Origin: Methylomarinum sp964397365
GTDB lineage: Bacteria > Pseudomonadota > Gammaproteobacteria > Methylococcales > Methylomonadaceae
Assembly (NCBI GenBank): GCA_964397365.1
Contig: CAYNIU010000100.1
Location: forward strand, 1-8,247
Direction of reading: 5' to 3'
Length of the DNA stretch: 8,247 nucleotides
Below, one piece after another: positions 1 through 4,867 of this stretch; positions within the stretch are counted from its first letter, which is position 1; each line of letters begins with the position of its first letter. The translations under genes and the position numbers were made by a program. The notes under the pieces are model-generated. The model had not been told where the DNA came from. It did no database searches and saw nothing but the letters and a program-made list of their open reading frames with translations.

Positions 1-43
1 GCATAGCCTAACATGGATGATTCAGCGATTTAAGGAAGCATAG
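1..43 (+). CDS. possible 3' tail of a plus-strand gene entering from the left edge
   Basis: The frame starting at base 2 is open to a TAG at 41-43 and reads HSLTWMIQRFKEA, a plausible amphipathic C-terminal tail. The other two plus-strand frames stop almost at once. It would be convergent with ispH. A hairpin followed by ATTTT at 78-117 would suit its transcript end. Thirteen codons are far too few to assign a family, and an open stretch this short is expected by chance, so this is only a candidate partial gene. Confidence 0.2.
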   Translation, partial: HSLTWMIQRFKEA

Positions 44-77
44 AAATAAAATAAATGATTCTAATTTTGCAATCAAA

Positions 78-117
78 CACTAGAAACCGAGTCGTTACTC
101 GAATGACTAGTGATTTT
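78..117 (+). terminator. two-part hairpin followed by a short T run, possible terminator
   Basis: An outer stem pairs CACTAG (78-83) with CTAGTG (107-112). Inside it, CGAGT (88-92) pairs with ACTCG (97-101) around a CGTT tetraloop. On the plus strand it is followed by ATTTT. The stem is interrupted by a 4/5-nt internal loop and the T run is short, so it is a weak intrinsic terminator candidate for a gene ending near position 43. It could instead be one half of a repeated extragenic hairpin (see 129-156). Confidence 0.3.
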
Positions 118-128
118 AAGTCAGGATA

Positions 129-156
129 CGAAACCGCGACTTTAGTCTCGGTTCCG
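129..156 (-). repeat. strong imperfect hairpin downstream of ispH
   Basis: Arms at 129-141 and 144-156 are complementary apart from one mismatch (137/148) and one pair (131/154) that becomes G-U in the minus-strand transcript, giving about 11-12 pairs. It lies 48 nt past the ispH stop and is the most stable-looking structure in the 203-nt left-hand spacer. There is no adjacent run of T on the minus strand, so it may protect the ispH mRNA 3' end or pause polymerase rather than act as a canonical terminator. Confidence 0.4.
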
Positions 157-203
157 ATTCAGCTAAGGCTTAACTCAATGGCAGTAACTGTCTAAGCGGG
201 AAT

Positions 204-1154
204 TTAAACACCCAAATGTTTTTTCAACTCTTTAGGTAGTGAAAAAACAACTTTTTCCTCGATTCCCTGATTTTCAACAGCCGATTTTCCACCCCACTGT
301 TTGAGCTGAGTAATGACTTCCTGAACCAATACTTCTGGAGCTGAAGCACCTGCTGTCACCCCAACCACATCAACGCCTTCAAGCCAGGATTTTTTTAAAT
401 CACGGTAGGTATCAATTAAATAAGCAGGCTTACCGAGTTGTTCGGCAATTTCACGAAGACGGTTGGAGTTGGAGCTGTTCGGTGAGCCGACAACCAATAT
501 CAAATCTGATTTTTCGGCCAGATCATGAACGGCATCCTGACGGTTTTGGGTGGCGTAGCAAATATCGTCTTTTTTCTGTTCCTGAATCGCCGGAAATGTT
601 TCTTTTAAGGCATCCACCATGACTTTGGTATCGGTCATGGACAAAGTGGTTTGGGTAACATAAGCCAGATTGTTTGGATTATTGACTTGCAGATTTCTGA
701 CATCTTCAGGTGTTTCAACCAGATAAATATTACCGTTTTCGGTACATTTTTCATATTGCCCCATAGTGCCTTCAACTTCCGGGTGTCCGGCATGACCGAT
801 CAGAATGACTTCTCGATCCTGTTTGGCGTGTTTGGCAACTTGCAGGTGGACTTTGGTGACCAAGGGGCAAGTGGCGTCAAATACTGTCAGGTTTCGCCGT
901 TTCGCTTCTTGTTGCACTTTCTTGGAAACACCGTGAGCGCTGAAAATCAGGTAAGAACCAACTGGAACATCGGTCAGGTCTTCAATAAAAATAGCGCCTT
1001 TTTTTTTCAAGCCCTCGACCACGGTACGATTATGTACGACTTCGTGACGAACATAAATAGGTGCGCCAAAAGCTTCAATGGTCTGGTCAACAATTTCAAT
1101 GGCGCGGTCAACGCCGGCACAGAAACCACGAGGATTTGCGAGAACAATTTGCAT
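204..1154 (-). CDS. ispH: 4-hydroxy-3-methylbut-2-enyl diphosphate reductase IspH (LytB)
   Basis: IspH is the cytosolic [4Fe-4S] enzyme of the last MEP-pathway step, reducing HMBPP to IPP and DMAPP. The 316-residue product has the same length as E. coli IspH. The three cluster cysteines are C12 (in GFCAGVDRAI), C96 (in ATCPLVTKVH) and C199 (in ICYATQNRQ). Substrate-pocket residues H41, H74, H124 and E126 (HPEVEGT), the QTTLS motif at 168-172, S227/N229 in SPNSSNSNR, and S271 in GASAPE are all present. The ATG start gives the expected MQIVLANPRGFC terminus, although no strong Shine-Dalgarno sequence precedes it. It lies 37 nt after rraA and is probably the last gene of this minus-strand run. 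A hairpin lies 48 nt past its stop. It supplies precursors for the ubiquinone tail, which links it loosely to ubiC. No missing residue or frameshift was seen. Confidence 0.97.
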   Translation of the reverse strand: MQIVLANPRGFCAGVDRAIEIVDQTIEAFGAPIYVRHEVVHNRTVVEGLKKKGAIFIEDLTDVPVGSYLIFSAHGVSKKVQQEAKRRNLTVFDATCPLVTKVHLQVAKHAKQDREVILIGHAGHPEVEGTMGQYEKCTENGNIYLVETPEDVRNLQVNNPNNLAYVTQTTLSMTDTKVMVDALKETFPAIQEQKKDDICYATQNRQDAVHDLAEKSDLILVVGSPNSSNSNRLREIAEQLGKPAYLIDTYRDLKKSWLEGVDVVGVTAGASAPEVLVQEVITQLKQWGGKSAVENQGIEEKVVFSLPKELKKHLGV

Positions 1155-1170
1155 ATCTTGAGTCTTTTAC

Positions 1171-1203
1171 TGGGTTAATAGAATTGGGATTTTAACCCAA
1201 ATT
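1171..1203 (-). promoter_or_regulatory. competing hairpins at the rraA-ispH junction
   Basis: An 8-bp perfect inverted repeat (TGGGTTAA at 1171-1178, TTAACCCA at 1192-1199) encloses 13 nt and contains the rraA TAA stop. The same right arm can instead pair with TTGGG at 1184-1188 (TTGGG/CCCAA, 7-nt loop, extendable past a bulged base to 1182/1203). The two folds exclude each other. The structure ends 16 nt before the ispH ATG. There is no downstream T run, so termination is not indicated. An effect on ispH translation or on mRNA processing is inference. Confidence 0.35.
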
Positions 1204-1677
1204 TTCCTTTGATACGATAATTCCATCGTTATCAGCGTATAAATAGTGATCTTTTTTAAAATTCACGCCGGCGAATGTAATCATGCAATCGCGTTCTCCT
1301 TGGCCGTGTTTGTGACTTTTTAGTGGGTGAGTATTTAATGCTTTAATGCCAATGGGTAACTGATTGATGGCCACAGAATCACGAATACAACCGTAAATAA
1401 TTATACCCTGCCAGCCGTTTTGACAAGCTGTTTTAGCCAAATTATCCCCCATCAAAGCGCATCGTCGTGAGCCGCCGCCGTCAACAACCAGTATTCGGTT
1501 GTCCACTTTCTCTTCAAGTGTGCTGCGAACCAGGGAATTGTCTTCAAATACTTTGAGGGTCGTGATCTGACCGCTAAAGGCCGGTTTATTCCCGAATGAT
1601 TTAAATATGGGTTCGGCTATCTGAAAATGATCTTGATCGGAAAAACGGTCGCAAAGGTCGGCGGTAACTAATGGCAT
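1192..1677 (-). CDS. rraA: RraA-family protein (RNase E activity regulator / HMG-CHA aldolase-like)
   Basis: The 161-residue product matches E. coli RraA in length and throughout its sequence, including ADLCDRF near the start, FSGQITTLKVFEDNSLV, RILVVDGGGSRR (61-72), GIIIYGCIRDS (91-101) and LYADNDGIIVS near the C-terminus. E. coli RraA is a ring-shaped trimer that binds RNase E and dampens mRNA decay. The same fold also includes class II pyruvate aldolases (HMG/CHA aldolase), which use a D-X20-R-D motif for metal and substrate binding. That motif is intact here: D78, then exactly 20 residues, then R99-D100. As I recall it, E. coli RraA has Arg-Gln at the second site. The protein could therefore be an aldolase or oxaloacetate decarboxylase, an RNase E regulator, or both. 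It has its own extended -10 promoter in the 47-nt gap after ubiC. The family is certain; the activity is not. Confidence 0.9.
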   Translation of the reverse strand: MPLVTADLCDRFSDQDHFQIAEPIFKSFGNKPAFSGQITTLKVFEDNSLVRSTLEEKVDNRILVVDGGGSRRCALMGDNLAKTACQNGWQGIIIYGCIRDSVAINQLPIGIKALNTHPLKSHKHGQGERDCMITFAGVNFKKDHYLYADNDGIIVSKENLG

Positions 1678-1706
1678 TGTATTAACCCAAGTGTCTGATG
1701 GAGCTA

Positions 1707-1715
1707 ATTATAACA
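1707..1715 (-). promoter_or_regulatory. extended -10 promoter for rraA(-ispH)
   Basis: On the minus strand, TG-T-TATAAT (1715 down to 1707) is a perfect extended -10 element (TGnTATAAT). No good -35 is visible 16-18 nt upstream (the region reads AATAGG/GAAATA), as is common for extended -10 promoters. Predicted initiation near 1700 gives a leader of about 23 nt before the rraA ATG at 1677. The site lies just past the ubiC stop, so rraA and ispH can be expressed independently of the upstream genes. Confidence 0.6.
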
Positions 1716-1724
1716 GAAATTATC

Positions 1725-2288
1725 TTAGCCTATTTCTAAAGCACCCGGCATAAAAAACTCACTGACCAGTAGCGGTTGCTTTTGAATGCTATAGACGGTT
1801 CTTCTACCCCAAGTATTTTCAGGAATAGTCATTTGTTTTTGCAATTGAGTTGACCAGTTATCCGCTTTTACCATCGTAATATCCAGTTGCAGACGTTCCA
1901 GATTGGGGTAGGAAAAAATGACTTCTCCCAAAGGTCGTGTTCCTAAATGGGAGAGATTACGTTTGGCAATTTTGATAGTTTTTTCCGGTAAAATGGTGCG
2001 TGCAAGAATCAATGGTTTGCCGTTGGCATGCAACAGCACTTCACGCACCAGGTTGTATTGTTGATGTGGCAGGTGCAGCAGTTGACATTCGCTGAGGTAT
2101 GCCTGTTTCCAGCGATGAAATAAAATGCAGACGGCAAAGCTGTCTCCATAAAAACAGCGCAATCGACGGGTTAATGATCCAGCTTCAAAAATCCATGACT
2201 GCACAGCTTTTGGGAAAGTATGGCGATGCCCTGGTCGATTGACTTTCCAGTCAGGGTCGTGATTGAATAAAAAACTGTTAGTGTGCAC
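1725..2288 (-). CDS. ubiC: chorismate lyase UbiC
   Basis: UbiC converts chorismate to 4-hydroxybenzoate and pyruvate, the committed step of ubiquinone synthesis, in the cytosol. The 187-residue product is somewhat longer than E. coli UbiC (about 165). Three residues align with the E. coli active site: R82 in VREVLLHANGKPL, L120 in RPLGEVIF, and E177 in LLVSEFFMPG. WGRR at 160-163 is also a family signature. The N-terminal part has the DW...GSLTRRLR pattern. The start is GTG, with an AGAGG ribosome site inside the end of recG, and no downstream ATG would preserve the domain. It follows recG by 5 nt, implying co-transcription and probably translational coupling. The usual partner ubiA is not next to it; rraA follows instead. 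Sequence divergence from E. coli is substantial, but the catalytic residues are intact. Confidence 0.92.
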   Translation of the reverse strand: MHTNSFLFNHDPDWKVNRPGHRHTFPKAVQSWIFEAGSLTRRLRCFYGDSFAVCILFHRWKQAYLSECQLLHLPHQQYNLVREVLLHANGKPLILARTILPEKTIKIAKRNLSHLGTRPLGEVIFSYPNLERLQLDITMVKADNWSTQLQKQMTIPENTWGRRTVYSIQKQPLLVSEFFMPGALEIG

Positions 2289-2293
2289 GCTGT

Positions 2294-4357
2294 TTAAACC
2301 TCTGCATATTGACTGGCGTTACCTAGCCAGCGATTGATAATGGGTTGTATGGATTCAGGGTATTGATGACAAATGATTCCGGCGGCATCATGTACCTGTT
2401 CCAATAAATCGGCGTCACGACTCAGATCAGCGATTTTAAACTGCATTTGTCCGGTTTGACGGGTACCCATGACTTCACCCGGACCGCGTAATTGCAGGTC
2501 TTTTTCGGCAATCACAAAACCGTCGTTGCTTTCCCGTAAAATACCTAAACGCTGTTTACCGGCATTTGATAAAGGCGACTGGTACAATAATAAGCAATAA
2601 CTTTCTACTTCACCACGGCCAACCCTGCCGCGTAACTGGTGTAACTGGGACAGTCCCAGCCTTTCAGGGTTTTCGATAATCATCAGACCGGCATTAGGTA
2701 CATCAACGCCAACTTCAATAACGGTTGTTGCCACTAGCAGGTCATAATCATGATTTTTGAAAGCGCGCATAACGTTCTCTTTTTCAGTGGCTTTCATGCG
2801 TCCATGAACTAGAGCAATACGGACATCCGGCAATGCCGTGCTTAAATATTCAACAGTTTTTTCGGCGGCTTCGCATTGTAATACTTCCGATTCTTCAATG
2901 AGTGTACACACCCAGTAGGCTTGACGTTGTTGTGTTATCCAGTGACTGATTCTGGCAATGATTTCATCACGGCGTTCACAGGGAATGACGCGGGTAGTGA
3001 CGGGTTTTCTTCCCGGCGGTAGTTCGTCGATAATGGAAATATCCAGATCGGAATATTGCAACATTGCTAGAGTCCGGGGTATTGGCGTGGCCGTCATAAC
3101 CAGCTGGTGCGGTCTCAATCCTGGATGTTGTGCTTTTTCACGTAAAGCCATGCGCTGATGTACGCCAAAGCGGTGTTGTTCATCAATAATGATCAACCCC
3201 AGTCTGGCAAAATGTACGCTTTCCTGAAATAAGGCGTGAGTGCCAATGATAATAGCAGCGTTGCTGTCCGCAATGGCTTGCAATGCTTGTTGTCTGGCTT
3301 TGCCTTGCAGATGTCCGGTCAGAAAAACCGGCGTTATCTTAAAATCGGCAAACCAGCTGTTGAAATTCCGATAATGTTGTTCGGCCAGTAATTCAGTCGG
3401 CGCCATGATGGCAATCTGAAAATCTGCCGCCAAAGCCAGTAAAGTTGTACAAGCGGCTACGATGGTTTTACCCGAACCGACATCGCCTTGTACCAATCTG
3501 AGCATCGGGTGTTTTAATGCACAGTCCGTTTCAATTTCGCTGATGACGCGTTGTTGAGCTTCAGTAAGCTGGAATGGCAGACCAGCAAGAAATTTGGCTT
3601 TTAGTTTATTATCGACTTTAAAAACAGGTGCTTGCCATTTTTTATAACTGCGTTTGCCTTGCAACATTTTTAGATGATGGGCTAAAAATTCTTCAAATAC
3701 CAAGCGTTTTAAGGCCGGACTTTGCTGAATGTCGGCGATAGAAATGTTGGCTTGAGGGCTGTGTAAAGCTTCTAAAGCCTGTTGCAATGCAGGGTAGTGA
3801 TAGCGGTGTAACAGTGGTGCCGGCAAATATTCAGGGAGATTTTTCAAACATAGGGATAACGCCTGTTTGACGGCTTTTCTCATAGTGTTTTGGGATAAAC
3901 CGTCGGTAAGTGGATAGACCGGGGTCAAATAGTCTTCGGTAATGTGGCGGGTCGATTGTATGATTTTGTATTGTGGATGAATCATTTCCAGGTCGGCATA
4001 CCCCTGACGGATTTCTCCAAAACAACTGAGCAATGCGCCCGGTTTCAGTTGTGCTTGCTGGTGGGCGGTAAAATGAAAAAATCTTAAGCAGATATGTCCG
4101 GTTTGATCACTGAGACGGCAAATTAAACTGCGTCGTCCTGTCGGTAAAATATCGGTGCGTTCTACTGTGCCGACAATGAGCGCTGATATACCGGCCGTTA
4201 ATGAAGCTAATGGGACAATCCGGGTGCGATCTTCATATCGAAGCGGCAAGTGAAAAAGCAGATCCTGAATATTATGAATGCCCAGTTTTTGCAGTCGAAT
4301 GACAGATTGTGGACCTACTCCCGCTAATGTAGCGACCGATTGCTCATTAATATTCAT
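2294..4357 (-). CDS. recG: ATP-dependent DNA helicase RecG
   Basis: RecG is a monomeric superfamily 2 translocase that remodels stalled replication forks and branch-migrates Holliday junctions and R-loops. The 687 residues compare with 693 in E. coli. In order: an N-terminal HhH/wedge OB-fold region with GVGPQSV (13-19) and HLPLRYEDRT (36-45); Walker A GDVGSGKT (291-298); the DEQH box in IIIDEQHRFG (389-398); motif III MTATPIPRT (421-429); motif V in ATTVIEVGVDVPNA; motif VI QLRGRVGRG (574-582); and the C-terminal TRG region LQLRGPGEVMGTRQTG (621-636) that couples ATP hydrolysis to translocation. The ATG start matches the family terminus but has no clear Shine-Dalgarno sequence. A two-codon ATG-CCA-TGA overlaps it as ATGA. 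It lies 100 nt after ridA and 5 nt before ubiC. The gene appears intact and functional. Confidence 0.97.
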   Translation of the reverse strand: MNINEQSVATLAGVGPQSVIRLQKLGIHNIQDLLFHLPLRYEDRTRIVPLASLTAGISALIVGTVERTDILPTGRRSLICRLSDQTGHICLRFFHFTAHQQAQLKPGALLSCFGEIRQGYADLEMIHPQYKIIQSTRHITEDYLTPVYPLTDGLSQNTMRKAVKQALSLCLKNLPEYLPAPLLHRYHYPALQQALEALHSPQANISIADIQQSPALKRLVFEEFLAHHLKMLQGKRSYKKWQAPVFKVDNKLKAKFLAGLPFQLTEAQQRVISEIETDCALKHPMLRLVQGDVGSGKTIVAACTTLLALAADFQIAIMAPTELLAEQHYRNFNSWFADFKITPVFLTGHLQGKARQQALQAIADSNAAIIIGTHALFQESVHFARLGLIIIDEQHRFGVHQRMALREKAQHPGLRPHQLVMTATPIPRTLAMLQYSDLDISIIDELPPGRKPVTTRVIPCERRDEIIARISHWITQQRQAYWVCTLIEESEVLQCEAAEKTVEYLSTALPDVRIALVHGRMKATEKENVMRAFKNHDYDLLVATTVIEVGVDVPNAGLMIIENPERLGLSQLHQLRGRVGRGEVESYCLLLYQSPLSNAGKQRLGILRESNDGFVIAEKDLQLRGPGEVMGTRQTGQMQFKIADLSRDADLLEQVHDAAGIICHQYPESIQPIINRWLGNASQYAEV
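2299..2303 (-). promoter_or_regulatory. ribosome binding site for the GTG-started ubiC
   Basis: AGAGG on the minus strand sits within the last codons of recG, 10 nt before the GTG at 2286-2288. It supports this non-ATG start, since no ATG occurs in frame until well inside the conserved domain. Its position suggests that ubiC translation is coupled to ribosomes finishing recG. Confidence 0.55.
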
Positions 4358-4389
4358 GGCATAAAATAGTGGCGAGACAAAGTGCAGAA

Positions 4390-4413
4390 TTCAACACATC
4401 CATGTGTCTTGAA
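4390..4413 (-). repeat. palindrome in the ridA-recG spacer
   Basis: ACACAT-CC-ATGTGT (4394-4407) is a near-perfect palindrome. TTCA (4390-4393) and TGAA (4410-4413) add four outer pairs across a 2-nt bulge. It lies 45 nt past the ridA stop and 33 nt before the recG ATG. There is no T run on either side, so it is not a typical terminator. An operator, an mRNA-stabilising hairpin or an RNase cleavage site between the two cistrons are all possible. The rest of the 100-nt spacer shows no convincing promoter. Confidence 0.4.
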
Positions 4414-4457
4414 GAGGGAGATGGATGAATATGCTCTTTTGCCAGATCCTGTTGCAG

Positions 4458-4856
4458 TTATGCGTCGTAAACTTCCCGTATTTCCATCACTGCGTCCATT
4501 TCTACAGCCGCGTCTTTGGGTAAGGTTGCCACCCCAACGACTGCACGCGCCGGATAGGGCTGGGCAAAATATTCACCCATAATTTCGTTAACCAGTGGAA
4601 AATGAGACAGGTCAGTCAGGTATACATTCAGTTTCACGACATCATAGAAATCGCCGCCAGCCGCGTCTGCTACCGCTTTCAAATTATCAAAGACACGACG
4701 GATCTGTACGCAAATATCTCCTTCAACAAGTTCCATAGTGGCCGGATGCAGAGCAATTTGTCCCGATAAATAAACAGTGCCGTCAACCTTGACCGCTTGA
4801 GAATAGGTACCGATAACTTGTGGCGCCTTGTCGGTATAGATAATTTTTTTACTCAT
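4458..4856 (-). CDS. ridA: RidA family reactive intermediate/imine deaminase
   Basis: RidA (YjgF/YER057c/UK114) is a cytosolic trimer that hydrolyses enamine/imine intermediates such as 2-aminoacrylate released by PLP-dependent dehydratases, protecting PLP enzymes from damage. The 132-residue product covers the whole domain. Y18 in IGTYSQA, SGQIALHP (31-38), the invariant active-site R104 in YPARAVVGVATLP and E119 in AVEMDAV are all present, which marks a canonical deaminase rather than an R-less paralogue. The start is an ATG preceded by AAGGA that overlaps the spoT stop. With a 10-nt spacing to spoT it is clearly in the same transcript. It occupies the position held by trmH between spoT and recG in E. 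coli. Assignment to RidA proper rather than an Rid1-7 subgroup rests on motif retention only. Confidence 0.92.
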   Translation of the reverse strand: MSKKIIYTDKAPQVIGTYSQAVKVDGTVYLSGQIALHPATMELVEGDICVQIRRVFDNLKAVADAAGGDFYDVVKLNVYLTDLSHFPLVNEIMGEYFAQPYPARAVVGVATLPKDAAVEMDAVMEIREVYDA

Positions 4857-4862
4857 TTTTTA

Positions 4863-4867
4863 TCCTT
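4863..4867 (-). promoter_or_regulatory. ribosome binding site for ridA overlapping the spoT stop
   Basis: AAGGA (minus strand) shares a base with the spoT TAA and lies 6 nt before the ridA ATG. It is the clearest Shine-Dalgarno sequence in the cluster, and its overlap with the stop codon suggests coupled translation of spoT and ridA. Confidence 0.6.

Noticed and set aside
150..160. GGTTCCGATTC resembling a tRNA T-arm
   Set aside because: It is one arm of the 129-156 hairpin. There is no acceptor stem, anticodon arm or CCA end around it.
651..1178. Long plus-strand open frame (175 codons) opposite ispH
   Set aside because: It lies almost entirely antisense to an intact, motif-complete ispH. 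Its product is rich in F, N and I with no recognisable domain, as expected for a shadow frame.
4364..4395. Possible recG promoter TTGAAT ... TATTTT on the minus strand
   Set aside because: The spacing is 20 nt and the -10 is poor, so recG is more simply read from upstream.
4382..4582. Plus-strand 66-codon frame over the ridA-recG spacer
   Set aside because: It overlaps the 3' end of ridA in antisense, has no domain, and is Pro/Arg-rich in the overlapping part, which is typical of a shadow frame.
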